The notes: generated by a model not told the origin, from the sequence alone. DNA of 64,000 nt from Nocardiopsis alba DSM 43377 (GCF_000341225.1 NZ_ANAC01000024.1:1-64000); one strand, 5' to 3'; positions 1 through 8,868 are shown, numbered from the stretch's first letter. Made by a program: numbers and translations.

Positions 1-48
1 ATCCTCATCTGCTACAAGCATCTGGCCAAGCACAGCGAGGACTTTTGA
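1..48 (+). CDS. 3' end of an unidentified protein
   Basis: Only the last 15 codons are inside the window, ending in ...HLAKHSEDF and TGA at 46-48. The next ATG starts one base after the stop, so the gene is the upstream member of a tight operon with the 75-aa protein and the DUF397 protein. In actinomycetes such loci usually carry an XRE regulator or an ATP-binding protein upstream, but nothing in this fragment identifies the family. Confidence 0.5.
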   Translation: MLICYKHLAKHSEDF

Positions 49-49
49 G

Positions 50-277
50 ATGAGCTCTAAGCACCCAGGAAACGCTAGAGCTTTCAGCGTGCTCGTGACG
101 CAGGACAATCCAGACTCGGGGTACGTGGAGAACGCCCGCGAAGGACAGTCCGTCACCGAGGCCGACGAGGTGGCACGCCGCCGGATGCTGTTCGCCGCGC
201 TCCAAGCCGTGGCGCCGGCCCCGGACAGCTCCCTGGAGCATGTCCGAGAAGAGATCAAGAGGTTGGACAAGGCATGA
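50..277 (+). CDS. small hypothetical protein in DUF397 operon
   Basis: A 75-residue soluble protein of unknown function with no signal peptide or membrane segment. The C-terminal half (from about residue 38, EADEVARRRMLFAALQ) looks helical and charged and ends in a Lys/Glu-rich helix. It starts one base after the preceding stop codon, and its TGA overlaps the ATG of the DUF397 gene by four bases, so translation is almost certainly coupled. I do not recognise the family. The tight packing supports it being a real gene. Confidence 0.6.
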   Translation: MSSKHPGNARAFSVLVTQDNPDSGYVENAREGQSVTEADEVARRRMLFAALQAVAPAPDSSLEHVREEIKRLDKA

Positions 278-453
278 ATCAGCAGTGGCACAAGTCGTCG
301 TACAGCGGCGGAACCAATAACTGCGTCGAGGTCCGGGAGACGCCCACCATCGTGCACATGCGAGACACCCAGAACAGGGACCTCGGCCACCTCTCCTTCC
401 CCACCGAGGAATGGACCGCCCTGCTCACCACCACCCACATCGAGCAGGCCTGA
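274..453 (+). CDS. DUF397 domain protein
   Basis: A 59-residue DUF397 protein. The family signature is visible: a Trp-His-Lys-Ser-Ser-Tyr-Ser start (residues 5-11), an Asn-Cys-Val-Glu-Val segment (16-20), an Arg-Asp segment (about 34-35) and a C-terminal Phe-x-x-x-Glu-Trp (47-52). DUF397 proteins are small partners of XRE regulators in actinomycetes (BldB/WhiJ-like systems linked to development). The ATG overlaps the previous stop as ATGA. A strong hairpin follows 13 bases after the stop, so this is the last gene of the operon. Confidence 0.85.
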   Translation: MNQQWHKSSYSGGTNNCVEVRETPTIVHMRDTQNRDLGHLSFPTEEWTALLTTTHIEQA

Positions 454-465
454 ACCACCAGAACC

Positions 466-499
466 CACGACGCCCCCGGCACCAGCCGGGGGCGTCGTG
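466..499 (+). terminator. hairpin terminator after DUF397 gene
   Basis: Perfect 15-bp stem (466-480 with 485-499) around the tetraloop ACCA, 13 bases after the DUF397 stop. No long U-tract follows, as is common in actinomycetes. Confidence 0.8.
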
Positions 500-613
500 T
501 TGTCGGCCGCCGGATAAAACCGGCCTTCACCCGGGGACGCGGCAGGTCAAGGTGAACCGACCGCCCTGATCCGCCTCCACCGGCAGCTCGGCCAGGGGTG
601 CGTCAAGACTCCG

Positions 614-646
614 CGTGTTCTGCCCACAGGCTGTGGACAGAACACG
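614..646. repeat. 33-bp palindrome with DnaA-box-like core
   Basis: Near-perfect dyad: nine bases (614-622) pair with 638-646, then after one mismatch CCACAG (624-629) pairs with CTGTGG (631-636). The right arm contains TGTGGACAG, one base from the actinobacterial DnaA box TTGTCCACA read on the other strand. It lies between convergent transcription units and could also act as a terminator. Confidence 0.5.
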
Positions 647-656
647 CCGACACGAC

Positions 657-696
657 GAGGCCCCGGGGCGAAGGCCTCCCTCCGCCCCGGGGCCTC
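657..696 (-). terminator. hairpin terminator after PLDc_N gene
   Basis: 14-bp perfect stem (657-670 with 683-696) just downstream of the minus-strand PLDc_N gene stop at 722. It may serve both directions. Confidence 0.7.
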
Positions 697-721
697 TACA
701 CGCTCGCCCGGGCGAGTCGCG

Positions 722-1090
722 TCAGGCGTTGCCGAGCCCGGTCTGGTCGGGCGGCGCGACGTTGCTGTGCTGGCCGACACTGGTGGGAATCGTGTGTCGA
801 GCCTTCCCCTTGTCGATGCCGAGGAGCCGGTTGAGGTGGCCCTTCTTCCCGACCACGAACCAGGCGATCGCCCCGAACAGGGGGAACCAGAGGATGAGGA
901 CCACCCAGAGCAGCTTTCCGCCGCCGGAGGTGTCGGCGTCCATCAACGTCGAGACGATCGCCGCGATCACCAGCACCAGGACGGCCAGGAACACGATCAG
1001 GACGAGGACGCCGGCGATACCGCCCAGCCAGGTGATCTCCCGGCCACCCGGTTCCGCCAGACGCGACAGCTCCGACAGGTTCGTGAACAT
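722..1090 (-). CDS. PLDc_N-domain small membrane protein
   Basis: A 122-residue protein with two membrane segments. The first is about residues 22-46 (rich in Leu/Val/Ile). The second is about 60-82 and contains the LWFPLFGAIAWFVVGKK motif typical of the phospholipase-D-nuclease N-terminal (PLDc_N) module, which occurs alone in many actinobacterial membrane proteins. The catalytic HKD domain is absent, so no nuclease or lipase activity is expected. The ATG at 1090 is chosen over an upstream in-frame TTG because GGGGGAG lies 3-9 bases ahead of it. It is divergent from the GntR gene. Precise role unknown. Confidence 0.75.
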   Translation of the reverse strand: MFTNLSELSRLAEPGGREITWLGGIAGVLVLIVFLAVLVLVIAAIVSTLMDADTSGGGKLLWVVLILWFPLFGAIAWFVVGKKGHLNRLLGIDKGKARHTIPTSVGQHSNVAPPDQTGLGNA

Positions 1091-1439
1091 GACTCCCCCA
1101 AGCAATGCGTAGTTGCCTCAATACATAGGGTAATAATCGGGGTGGTCAGGAGCGTACATTCCTTTGGTTTCGGGCGTTTCCCCGGCCACGTTCCACCCGT
1201 GTCCACCACCGCCCCCCGACCCGAGCAGGGACGATCACTTTCCGAGAGCACCCCCCACCAGGCTTTTCCGCTGCTTTACTGGAACCATGGGCGAGCTTCG
1301 GCGATCTGGCAGGTTCACTCCCTCCCTCAGGCCCGGCGTCGGCACCGGCGACCACCGGGCCCCTGACATCCTCGACCACCGACCCCCTTCGAGAACGGCT
1401 CGGGCGTATCGGCCGCCGACCTCGAAGGTCGGGTGACCG
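1091..1439. other. divergent intergenic region
   Basis: A 349-bp gap between the PLDc_N gene (minus) and the GntR gene (plus). The left end is AT-rich (around 1118-1140, with cataggg and taataat) and may hold the minus-strand promoter. I see no convincing gene; the reading frames crossing it have no ribosome binding site or recognisable motif. Confidence 0.5.
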
Positions 1440-2165
1440 GTGGCCAGGCAACCCCGATATCTCTGGCTGGCCGAACAACTACGCCGACCCATCCTCGACG
1501 GAGAGATGGCACCGGGGGCCAGGCTTCCCTCCCGCACCAGCCTGGCGCGCACGTACCGGGTCAGCGAGCAGATCTCGCGCACCGCGTTGCGGCTCCTGGT
1601 GACCGAGGGCCTCGTCGAGTCCCGACCCGGCTCCGGTTACTTCGTCCGCACCGTCCCCGAGATCTTCCGACTGTCCCGGACCGACGCCACCTCGGGCTCC
1701 GGCCTGGGGCGGCTGGGACGTGAGCGGATCAGCACCGAACAGGAACGCTGTTCCGGCCGTCTCGGCGCACGGCTGCGGCTCCGCGACGGGGACCCGGTGT
1801 ACCGCACCACCTCACGTGGGCTCTCCGCCGACCGACCGGTCACCCTGCACCGCTCCTGGGAACCCGCGGTCCTCACCGCGGGCACCCTGCGCACACCGTT
1901 CGACGCCGCCGACGTCGGTCCCCTCGAACGGCTCGGCGCGGCGGGCTACCCCGTGGACCGGGTCGTGGAGGAGGTCGGCGTGCGCGCGCTGCACGACTCC
2001 GAGGCCATCCTCCTGGACTCCGCCCCCGGGGTACCCGTCCTCGTGGTCGAGCGCACCCACTTCAGCGGTGACCGGCCCGTGGAGACCTCCGACCTCATCG
2101 GCGCGGCCGAACAGTGCCGCCTCCTCTACAAATTGTCCCTCGGCCGCCCGCGTATCCGCGGATAG
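1440..2165 (+). CDS. GntR-family (HutC/UTRA-type) regulator
   Basis: A 241-residue transcriptional regulator. Residues 8-70 form a GntR winged helix-turn-helix (LAEQLRRPILDGEMAPGARL, then SRTSLARTYRVSEQISRTAL, then the wing EGLVESRPGSGYFV). The rest (about 95-235) resembles the UTRA ligand-binding domain, with the RLRDGDPVYRTTSRGLSADR and VPVLVVERTHFSGDRPVE segments. The start is GTG at 1440, with AAGG about 12 bases ahead. It is monocistronic, convergent with asd and separated from it by a strong hairpin. The effector and targets cannot be read from the sequence; the divergent PLDc_N gene is one candidate target. Confidence 0.8.
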   Translation: MARQPRYLWLAEQLRRPILDGEMAPGARLPSRTSLARTYRVSEQISRTALRLLVTEGLVESRPGSGYFVRTVPEIFRLSRTDATSGSGLGRLGRERISTEQERCSGRLGARLRLRDGDPVYRTTSRGLSADRPVTLHRSWEPAVLTAGTLRTPFDAADVGPLERLGAAGYPVDRVVEEVGVRALHDSEAILLDSAPGVPVLVVERTHFSGDRPVETSDLIGAAEQCRLLYKLSLGRPRIRG

Positions 2166-2198
2166 CGGCGGCCCCGACCACGAAACGGAAACGACGAA

Positions 2199-2240
2199 GG
2201 CGGTGGCCCCTCCCCCACGCTGGGAGAGGGGCCACCGCCC
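2199..2240. terminator. bidirectional terminator between GntR gene and asd
   Basis: Long stem formed by GGCGGTGGCCCCTC (from 2199) and its complement (ending 2240), with a short C-rich loop. It lies between the convergent GntR and asd genes. Confidence 0.75.
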
Positions 2241-2268
2241 TTACCGCTTCACACGCGAGACGACCGGG

Positions 2269-3330
2269 TCAGGCCTGGGTGAACTCCTTGGCGACGACCT
2301 CGGCGATCTGCGCGGTGTTCAGCGCGGCGCCCTTGCGCAGGTTGTCCCCGCACAGGAAGAGGTCGAGCGACTTCGGGTCGTCGAGCGACTGGCGGATACG
2401 GCCGACCCAGGTCGGGTCGGTGCCGACCACGTCGTTCGGGGTCGGGAACTCGCCCTTGGCCGGGTCGTCCAGGACCTCGACACCCTCGGCCCCGCCCAGG
2501 AGCTCACGGGCGGCGTCCGCGGTGACCTCCCGGTCGAAGGTCGCGTGCACGACCAGCGAGTGCGTGGTGATCACCGGGACGCGGACACAGGTCGCGGAGA
2601 CGCGCAGGTCCTCCAGGCCCAGGATCTTGCGGGACTCGTTGCGGACCTTGAGCTCCTCGGAGGACCAGCCGTCGTCCTTGAGCGAACCCGCCCACGGCAC
2701 GACGTTGTAGGCCAGCGGGGCCGGGAACGGGCCCAGCTCGTCGACGGCCTCGCGCATGTCGCCCTTGGTGTCGCCGAGGGAACGGTCGCCGCCGGCCTTG
2801 GCCATCTGGTCGCGCAGGACGTCGATGCCCTCCTGGCCGGCGCCGGAGGCGGCCTGGTAGGAGGAGACCACGAGCTCCTTGACGCCGTAGGTGCGGTGCA
2901 GGGCACCGATCGCCACGATCATCGACAGGGTCGTGCAGTTGGGGTTGGAGATGATGCCGCGCGGGCGGTTGCGGACCTGGTCCGCGTTGACCTCGGGCAC
3001 CACCAGGGGGACATCGGGGTCCAGGCGGAAGGCGCCGGAGTTGTCGACGGCGACCGCGCCGCGGGCGGCGGCGATCGGCGCCCACTCCTTGGACACCTCG
3101 TCCGGAACGTCGAACATGGCGACGTCGACGCCGTCGAAGACCTCGGGGGCCAGGGCCTGGACCACGACGTCCTCGCCGCGGACACGCAGGACCTTGCCGG
3201 CGCTGCGCGGGGAGGCGATCAGACGGATCTCGCCCCACACGTTCTCACGCTTGCTGAGGATGTCGAGCATGACGGTGCCGACGGCACCGGTCGCGCCGAC
3301 GATGGCGAGGGTGGGAAGACGGTTGCTCAT
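2269..3330 (-). CDS. asd: aspartate-semialdehyde dehydrogenase
   Basis: Cytosolic enzyme reducing aspartyl-4-phosphate to aspartate semialdehyde with NADPH, the branch to lysine/diaminopimelate, methionine and threonine. 353 residues, normal length. The N-terminal Rossmann motif VGATGAVG (11-18) binds NADP, and the catalytic cysteine is in SNPNCTTLS (Cys132). The start ATG (3330) overlaps the lysC stop as ATGA, so the two genes are translationally coupled in the order lysC-asd, the usual actinobacterial arrangement. Confidence 0.95.
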   Translation of the reverse strand: MSNRLPTLAIVGATGAVGTVMLDILSKRENVWGEIRLIASPRSAGKVLRVRGEDVVVQALAPEVFDGVDVAMFDVPDEVSKEWAPIAAARGAVAVDNSGAFRLDPDVPLVVPEVNADQVRNRPRGIISNPNCTTLSMIVAIGALHRTYGVKELVVSSYQAASGAGQEGIDVLRDQMAKAGGDRSLGDTKGDMREAVDELGPFPAPLAYNVVPWAGSLKDDGWSSEELKVRNESRKILGLEDLRVSATCVRVPVITTHSLVVHATFDREVTADAARELLGGAEGVEVLDDPAKGEFPTPNDVVGTDPTWVGRIRQSLDDPKSLDLFLCGDNLRKGAALNTAQIAEVVAKEFTQA

Positions 3331-3848
3331 CGGCCGGTACCTCCGTAGACGACAGCCTCGACCTGGTCCGCGTCGAGCTGGAACTCACTGTGCGCGGCCT
3401 GGACCGCGGCGTCGACCTGGTCCTCCTCGACGATGACCGAGATGCGGATCTCCGAGGTGGAGATCATCTCGACGTTGGTGCCGGAGGTGGCGATCGCGTC
3501 GAAGAAGCGGGCGGTCACACCCGGGTAGGAGCGCATGCCGGCGCCGATCAGCGAGACCTTGCCGATCTTGTCGTCGTAGCGCAGGGAGTCGTAACCGACC
3601 TGCTCCTCGACCTTCTTCAGGGCCGAGACGGCCTGCTTGCCGAAGTCCTTCGGCACGGTGAAGGAGATGTCGGTGCGGGAGGTGGAGACCGCCGACACGT
3701 TCTGGACGATCATGTCGATGTTGATCTCGGCGTCCGCGAGCGCCTTGAAGATCGTGGCGGCCTCACCGACCTTGTCGGGGACGCCGACGACGGTGATCTT
3801 GGCTTCGCTCCGGTCGTGGGAGACCCCGGAGATGATCGGCTGTTCCAT
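3327..3848 (-). CDS. lysC: probable aspartokinase beta subunit (internal start)
   Basis: In-frame product starting at ATG 3848, about 173 residues, containing only the two ACT regulatory domains. A Shine-Dalgarno-like GAGGAA lies about 9 bases upstream within lysC. In Corynebacterium glutamicum and Bacillus subtilis the beta subunit is made this way and assembles as alpha2beta2. The assignment here is by position and RBS; expression is inferred. Confidence 0.5.
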   Translation of the reverse strand: MEQPIISGVSHDRSEAKITVVGVPDKVGEAATIFKALADAEINIDMIVQNVSAVSTSRTDISFTVPKDFGKQAVSALKKVEEQVGYDSLRYDDKIGKVSLIGAGMRSYPGVTARFFDAIATSGTNVEMISTSEIRISVIVEEDQVDAAVQAAHSEFQLDADQVEAVVYGGTGR

Positions 3849-4598
3849 GCCTTCGCTTTCCTCGACTTCCGAGACGATCCACGTTCCGGTCTTCTGGCTG
3901 AAGGACGAACGGACGTGCAGGGGGATGTTGTACTGACGCGCGTACTCGACGCAGCGCAGATGCAGGATCTTGGTGCCGCTGGCGGCCATCTCCAGCATCT
4001 CCTCGTAGGAGACCTGGGGGATGCGCCGCGCGGTCGGCACGACACGCGGGTCGGCGGTGAACACGCCGTCCACATCGCTGTAGATCTCGCAGGCGTCGGC
4101 GTTGAGCGCGCCCGCGAGGGCGACGGCGGTGGTGTCCGAACCGCCACGACCCAGGGAGGTGATGTCCTTGGTGTCCTGGGAGACACCCTGGAACCCGGCG
4201 ACGATACAGATCGAACCCTCGGAGATGGCCTCCTGGATGCGCCCGGGCGTCACGTCGATGATCTTGGCGTTGCCGTGCAACGACGTGGTGATGACACCGG
4301 CCTGGGAGCCGGTGAAGGAGCGCGCCTCGTAGCCGAGGTTCTCGATGGCCATCGCCACCAGCGCCATCGACATGCGCTCTCCGGCGGTGACGAGCATGTC
4401 GAGCTCGCGCGCCGGGGGCATCGGGGAGACCTTCTCCGCCAGGTCCAACAGTTCGTCGGTCGTGTCGCCCATCGCGGAGACGACGACCACGACGTCATGT
4501 CCCGCCTTTTTCTGAGCCACGATCCTTTGGGCTACTCGCTTGATGGCTTCCGCGTCGGCCACGGAAGACCCACCGTACTTCTGCACGATTAGGGCCAC
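3327..4598 (-). CDS. lysC: aspartokinase, alpha subunit
   Basis: Phosphorylates aspartate, the first and feedback-controlled step of the aspartate pathway. 423 residues: the amino-acid kinase domain (KYGGSSV at 8-14, GRGGSDTTA near 149-157) is followed by two ACT domains from about residue 265 that bind lysine/threonine. The start is GTG at 4598, with AGGAG about 10 bases upstream. An internal in-frame ATG at 3848 (residue 251, before EQPIISGV) carries GAGGAA upstream, matching the separately translated beta subunit known from corynebacteria and Bacillus. Overlaps asd by four bases. Confidence 0.95.
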   Translation of the reverse strand: MALIVQKYGGSSVADAEAIKRVAQRIVAQKKAGHDVVVVVSAMGDTTDELLDLAEKVSPMPPARELDMLVTAGERMSMALVAMAIENLGYEARSFTGSQAGVITTSLHGNAKIIDVTPGRIQEAISEGSICIVAGFQGVSQDTKDITSLGRGGSDTTAVALAGALNADACEIYSDVDGVFTADPRVVPTARRIPQVSYEEMLEMAASGTKILHLRCVEYARQYNIPLHVRSSFSQKTGTWIVSEVEESEGMEQPIISGVSHDRSEAKITVVGVPDKVGEAATIFKALADAEINIDMIVQNVSAVSTSRTDISFTVPKDFGKQAVSALKKVEEQVGYDSLRYDDKIGKVSLIGAGMRSYPGVTARFFDAIATSGTNVEMISTSEIRISVIVEEDQVDAAVQAAHSEFQLDADQVEAVVYGGTGR

Positions 4599-4696
4599 GA
4601 TCGATGCTCCTGAGGAGTTGGGATCAAGACAATTAACAATGGAGTGTAATCAGGGACGCACACCGCACCCGCTCCGACCTGCGATGGAAGGGGCGT

Positions 4697-4714
4697 GGCG
4701 TCTTGACACGCCAG
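4697..4714 (-). promoter_or_regulatory. hairpin in lysC leader
   Basis: A short perfect stem TGGCGT/ACGCCA sits in the roughly 180-bp region between recR and lysC, in the probable lysC 5' leader. No known lysine riboswitch could be recognised, so its function is open. The same gap holds an imperfect hairpin at 4752-4773, probably the end of the recR transcript. Confidence 0.3.
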
Positions 4715-4779
4715 CGCTCGGACCTACCCGTTAAGGCGGAGGTTACTCATATTTCGCCCGTATCACGGGGAAATGTGAC

Positions 4780-5379
4780 CTAGAACTCCAGGCTTCGGCG
4801 GCCTTCGAAGGCCCGTCCGAGAGTGACCTCGTCGGCGTACTCCAGATCGCCGCCGACGGGCAGCCCGCTGGCGAGGCGGGTGACTTTCAGACCCATCGGT
4901 TTGACCAGCCGCGCCAGGTAGGTCGCGGTGGCCTCCCCTTCCAGGTTCGGGTCGGTCGCCAGGATCAGCTCGGTCACCGTGCCGTCGGCGAGACGGGTCA
5001 TGAGTTCCTTGACCCGCAGGTCGTCCGGGCCGACGCCCTCGATGGGGCTGATGGCGCCCCCGAGCACGTGGTAACGGCCCCGGAACTCCCGGGTCCGCTC
5101 GATGGCGACGACGTCCTTGGACTCCTCCACGACGCAGATGACGGCGGCGTCGCGGCGGGGGTCACGGCAGATACGGCACTCGGACTCTTCGGCGACGTTG
5201 CCGCAGATGGAGCAGAAGCGGACTCGCTCCTTGACCTCCACGAGCGCGTTGACCAGGCGTTTGACGTCCGCATGTTCGGCGGACAGCAGGTGGAAGGCGA
5301 TGCGTTGCGCGCTTTTCGGACCGACGCCGGGCAGCCGCCCGAGCTCGTCGATCAGATTCTGTACCGCGCCTTCGTACAT
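4780..5379 (-). CDS. recR: recombination protein RecR
   Basis: A 199-residue DNA-repair protein that works with RecO/RecF in loading RecA at gaps. Features in order: helix-hairpin-helix [20 protein letters not shown] (about 12-31), a four-cysteine zinc motif (CSIC and CRIC, about 57-72), a Toprim domain beginning [10 protein letters not shown] (about 80) and a C-terminal ATP-like motif region. The ATG at 5379 gives exactly the family length; the longer open frame upstream is low-complexity Arg/Gly. It is downstream of ybaB, as usual. Confidence 0.95.
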   Translation of the reverse strand: MYEGAVQNLIDELGRLPGVGPKSAQRIAFHLLSAEHADVKRLVNALVEVKERVRFCSICGNVAEESECRICRDPRRDAAVICVVEESKDVVAIERTREFRGRYHVLGGAISPIEGVGPDDLRVKELMTRLADGTVTELILATDPNLEGEATATYLARLVKPMGLKVTRLASGLPVGGDLEYADEVTLGRAFEGRRSLEF

Positions 5380-5554
5380 GCCTACCCGCCTGGTCGAAGC
5401 CGGGGCGAGGGCCCCGGCGGGGCGTTCTCCGCCCCTCGCCCTCCACCGTATCGGGGGCCGGCGACCTCTTGGGCCGAGGGTGCGCGTGTCGTGTCCGCGT
5501 CGTCCCGGTTCTCTCCCACCGGGACGACGCGTACCGGCCGGCCTCGGGTATCGG

Positions 5555-5908
5555 CTAGAACCCGGGGAGGCCGGGGATGCCGCCGCCACCGGGCATGCCC
5601 TGGGTCAGCGGGCCCATCTTCTCCTGCTGGAGACGCTCGACCTGGGCCTCCGCGTCACGGATGGCCGCCAGGACCAGGTCGGCGATGGTCTGGGCGGTCT
5701 CCTCGGCGTCCTCGGGGTCCACGGCCTTGGGGTCGACGGTGATGTCCTCGACCTGACCGCGCCCGCTCAGCTTGACCTTGACCAGGCCGCCACCGGAGGT
5801 GCCCTCGACCTCGCTCTCCTCCAGGGCCTGCTGGGCCTCCACGAGCTGCTGCTGCATCTGCTGGGCCTGCTGGAGCAGGGCCTGCATGTCCATTCCGCCA
5901 GGGTTCAC
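5555..5908 (-). CDS. ybaB: YbaB/EbfC nucleoid-associated protein
   Basis: A 117-residue YbaB/EbfC protein, a small dimeric DNA-binding protein nearly always encoded beside recR. The N-terminus is a Gln-rich amphipathic helix ([20 protein letters not shown]), followed by the conserved [18 protein letters not shown] strand pair and a second helix; the tail is Gly/Pro-rich ([14 protein letters not shown]). The GTG at 5908 is chosen because GAGGAG lies seven bases ahead. In most actinomycetes dnaX is immediately upstream; here four accessory genes intervene. Confidence 0.93.
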   Translation of the reverse strand: MNPGGMDMQALLQQAQQMQQQLVEAQQALEESEVEGTSGGGLVKVKLSGRGQVEDITVDPKAVDPEDAEETAQTIADLVLAAIRDAEAQVERLQQEKMGPLTQGMPGGGGIPGLPGF

Positions 5909-5954
5909 GGCCGTCTCCTCGTCACACGCGTGGTGCTGGGTGTCGATGCTGGTG

Positions 5955-6362
5955 TCACTTGTCTGCGAGGGTAGCCGCTGCCTCCACCCGCGATCCTCCG
6001 ACGAGTGTCCCTCCGACGTCCGCGCTCCGGTGGATGACGCTGTCCAGGGCCTCCCTCATGTGCTCCAACTCGTGGATGGAGCGGGTCACCCGTTCGCGTT
6101 CGGCGCACAGGTGGTCGAGGAGGTCGGGGGCGGGCTCTCCGCGTTCTCGCGCGTACAGGCAGGGCAGAAGGTCGCGGATGGTGGCGAGGTTGAGGCCGGC
6201 GCCGAGGAGCCCGCGTACACGGTCGACCCTTTCCAAGGTCTCCTCGCCGTACTCGCGGTGTCCGCCCGGGCTCCGCCGGGAGGAGATCAACCCCTGGTCC
6301 TCGTAATGACGCAGGGAGCGGGGGCTGGCCCCGGTCCGTCTGGACAGTTCCCCGATCCGCAT
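5955..6362 (-). CDS. MerR-family regulator
   Basis: A 135-residue MerR-type activator. The N-terminal winged helix is [20 protein letters not shown] followed by [18 protein letters not shown] (residues 1-38). A long dimerisation coiled coil follows ([20 protein letters not shown], about 86-105). The effector part is short and has no Cys cluster, so metal sensing is unlikely. GGGGAGG precedes the ATG. It is divergent from an Old Yellow Enzyme gene with a MerR-like dyad in between, so control of that reductase, and of itself, is the natural inference. Confidence 0.85.
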   Translation of the reverse strand: MRIGELSRRTGASPRSLRHYEDQGLISSRRSPGGHREYGEETLERVDRVRGLLGAGLNLATIRDLLPCLYARERGEPAPDLLDHLCAERERVTRSIHELEHMREALDSVIHRSADVGGTLVGGSRVEAAATLADK

Positions 6363-6409
6363 CGGCGCCTCCCCGTCTCGCCCGACCGGGTGACACCGGC
6401 CACAAAGGC

Positions 6410-6440
6410 TTGAATCTCACATGGGTGTCAGATTCTACGC
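6410..6440 (+). promoter_or_regulatory. MerR-type operator/promoter of the OYE gene
   Basis: Inverted repeat with arms GAATCTCACA (6412-6421) and, on the other side, TGTCAGATTC (6426-6435), nine of ten positions matching. It lies between a possible -35 (TTGAAT, 6410-6415) and -10 (TCTACG, 6434-6439) with the 18-19 bp spacing typical of MerR-controlled promoters. Transcription would begin at or next to the ATG at 6448. Confidence 0.55.
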
Positions 6441-6447
6441 TCCTGCC

Positions 6448-7569
6448 ATGAGCACCGCACGGAATCTCACGAACCCGCTGTTGACCGCCTACGAGCTCGG
6501 CCCGATCCGCCTTCCCAACCGGGTCCTCATGGCCCCGATGACCCGTCTTCGCGCCGACCGCGACGGGGTGCCCGGCGACCTCATGGTCTCCTACTACGCC
6601 CAGCGGGCCGGGGCCGGACTGATCGTCTCCGAGGGCATCACGCCCAGCGTCGAGGGCCGCCAGTATCTCACCGAACCCGGACTGCACACCGAGGCCCAGG
6701 TCGAGGGCTGGCGCCGGGTCACCACCGCCGTGCACGAGGCCGGGGGGCGGATCTTCGCGCAGATCATGCACGCCGGACGCGGCGGTCACCCCGACAACCG
6801 GCCCGACCACGGTGTCCCCACGGCGCCCTCCGCCGTGGGCAGGACCGCCCTCGTGCACACCCTGGACGGCAAGGTCGAACCGGTCGTCCCCCGGGCCATG
6901 ACCCTCGAGGAGGTCGAGAGGACCGTGGAGGACCACGCCGAGGCGGCGCGGGCGGCCGTCCGCGCCGGGTTCGACGGGGTCGAGCTCCACGGCGCCAACG
7001 GGTACCTGATCCACCAGTTCCTGGCCGACAACACCAACCTGCGCACCGACCGCTACGGCGGCGACGTCGCCGGACGCATCCGGTTCGCGGTGGAGGTGGC
7101 CGAGGCGACCGCCGACGCCGTCGGGGCCGACCGGGTGGGGATCCGGCTCTCGCCCGGAAACCCGGAGGCCGAGATGGTGGAGGCGGACCCGACCCCGGTG
7201 TACCGTTCCCTGCTCTCCGCCCTGTCCCCGCTCGGCCTGGCCTACCTGCACGTGGCCGACGTCCGGGACCACCCGGCCCTGGACGAGGCCCGCCGCCACT
7301 GGAACGGCACCCTCGTCGGCAACACGGGGGAACACGTGGAGACCACGCAGGAGGGCGCCGCGGCGCTGATCGCCGTGGGGAGGGCCGACCTGGTCTCGAT
7401 CGGCCGCCCCTACATCTCCAACCCCGACGTGGTCGAGCGGATCGCCGACGGGTTCCCCTGGGAGCCCATCGCGGAGAAGGACTTCCACTACACGTCCGGC
7501 CCCCACGGCTACGTCGACTACCCCGACCGCTTCTCCCGTCGGGCGGACTTGGTGGCACCGTTGTCCTGA
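6448..7569 (+). CDS. Old Yellow Enzyme family FMN reductase
   Basis: A 373-residue NADPH:flavin-dependent ene-reductase of the NemA/OYE type, reducing activated alkenes such as enones, quinones or nitro-compounds. Visible OYE features: the RVLMAPMTR FMN loop, IFAQIMHAGRGGHPD, the GVELHGANGYLIHQFL segment with the active-site His/Asn pair, and the NLRTDRYGG segment. The C-terminal FMN-phosphate region includes LVSIGRPYISNP. The ATG at 6448 is preferred to 6421 because the upstream ATG lies inside the putative promoter; no Shine-Dalgarno precedes it, so the mRNA may be leaderless. Regulated probably by the divergent MerR. Confidence 0.9.
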   Translation: MSTARNLTNPLLTAYELGPIRLPNRVLMAPMTRLRADRDGVPGDLMVSYYAQRAGAGLIVSEGITPSVEGRQYLTEPGLHTEAQVEGWRRVTTAVHEAGGRIFAQIMHAGRGGHPDNRPDHGVPTAPSAVGRTALVHTLDGKVEPVVPRAMTLEEVERTVEDHAEAARAAVRAGFDGVELHGANGYLIHQFLADNTNLRTDRYGGDVAGRIRFAVEVAEATADAVGADRVGIRLSPGNPEAEMVEADPTPVYRSLLSALSPLGLAYLHVADVRDHPALDEARRHWNGTLVGNTGEHVETTQEGAAALIAVGRADLVSIGRPYISNPDVVERIADGFPWEPIAEKDFHYTSGPHGYVDYPDRFSRRADLVAPLS

Positions 7570-7701
7570 TTTCACCAGCCGCAAGGACGAAGAACGGGGC
7601 ACGGCGGGACACGGGTTGAAATAATGGTCGGCAAGAGGAGATCACTCCCGGCGGTGTCATCGACACCGCCCCCGACCAGCGAAGACCGGGGGACTGAGGA
7701 C

Positions 7702-8853
7702 GTGTTGACCGCCAAGGAGCGCAACTCGGCTCTGATCGAGGCGATAATCGCGGACGGCACGCTGACGGACACCGCGCTCGTCGAGACCTTCCGTGCCGTG
7801 CCCCGCCATCTGTTCATCCCGGAGAGCGGTGTGTCGACCACCCGGGGCGACACGTTGAACGCCGAGACCGACCCCGACCGGTGGCTGGCCGCCGTCTACG
7901 CGGACAACGCCATCGTCACCCGGGTGGACGACTCCGGGACACGGAGCCGGAGCAAGGCGGTCAAGGAGGGCGGCACCTCGTCCAGCTCGGCGCCGACCGT
8001 GCTCGCCCGCGTCCTGGAGATGGCCGACCTCTCCGAGGGTCTGGAGGTCCTGGAGGTGGGGACCGGCACGGGCTGGAACACCGCCCTGCTCTCCCACCGG
8101 CTCGGAGGCCACGCGGTGACCTCCGTGGAGATCGACGAACGGCTGTTGGAGACCGCGCGCAAGGCGCTGCGCGGGGCCGGGCTCTCCCCCACGACCCATC
8201 TGGCCGACGGCCTGCACGGCTACCCGGCGGGCGCGCCCTACGACCGGATCATCAGCGTCTGCGGGATCGAACGGGTGCCCCGGGCCTGGGCCGAGCAGAT
8301 CCGTCCGGGCGGCCTGGTGGTGTGCCCGTGGGGGTTGTTGGAGAACGCGGGCGTACTGATGCGTCTGGAGTTCGACGAGGAGGGAGCGGCTTCGGGTCGC
8401 TTCCGCTCCGGGGTGGGTTTCGTCCCGCTGCGCACCCCCGATTCGATCCGGCCTCCGATCCGGGACACGGGCCGACAGCCGGATGAGTACCGACTCACCC
8501 AGGCCGACCCGGTGGCCCCGCTCATGGCCTTCCCCTCGGCCTTCGCCCTGTCGGTGCTGGTCCCGGACTGGCGGATGCGCAGACGCTGGATCGGCACCGG
8601 TTCGGGCATGTGGCTGTGCGACCGGGAGGGCGAATCCTGGGTCCGGATCTACCCGTACGGCACCTCGTGGATGGTCGAGCAGGGCGGTCCCAGGAGCATC
8701 TGGGACGAGGTGGAGGAGGCCCTGGAGCTCTGGGGCGACCTGGGAGAGCCGGAACCGGAGCGGTTCGGGCTGACCGTGACGCCTTCGGGCGGACAGCGGG
8801 TGTGGCTGGACTCCCCCGAGGGTCGTTCCTGGCCGGTCGACTCGCCGGCCTGA
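7702..8853 (+). CDS. PCMT-like SAM-dependent methyltransferase
   Basis: About 383 residues from GTG 7702 (GAGG lies just ahead); an in-frame ATG at 7624 would add 26 low-complexity residues. The N-terminal half is a protein-L-isoaspartate-methyltransferase-like domain: FRAVPRHLFIPES, then the SAM motif VLEVGTGTGWNTALLSHRLG, SVEIDERLL, and the YDRIISVCGIERVP segment. The C-terminal about 180 residues are not PCMT; this layout resembles methyltransferases of actinomycete peptide-maturation (FxLD or ATP-grasp) systems. No precursor peptide or ATP-grasp gene is next to it, so the substrate is unknown. Confidence 0.75.
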   Translation: MLTAKERNSALIEAIIADGTLTDTALVETFRAVPRHLFIPESGVSTTRGDTLNAETDPDRWLAAVYADNAIVTRVDDSGTRSRSKAVKEGGTSSSSAPTVLARVLEMADLSEGLEVLEVGTGTGWNTALLSHRLGGHAVTSVEIDERLLETARKALRGAGLSPTTHLADGLHGYPAGAPYDRIISVCGIERVPRAWAEQIRPGGLVVCPWGLLENAGVLMRLEFDEEGAASGRFRSGVGFVPLRTPDSIRPPIRDTGRQPDEYRLTQADPVAPLMAFPSAFALSVLVPDWRMRRRWIGTGSGMWLCDREGESWVRIYPYGTSWMVEQGGPRSIWDEVEEALELWGDLGEPEPERFGLTVTPSGGQRVWLDSPEGRSWPVDSPA

Positions 8854-8868
8854 GCGGCCCGTGGAACG

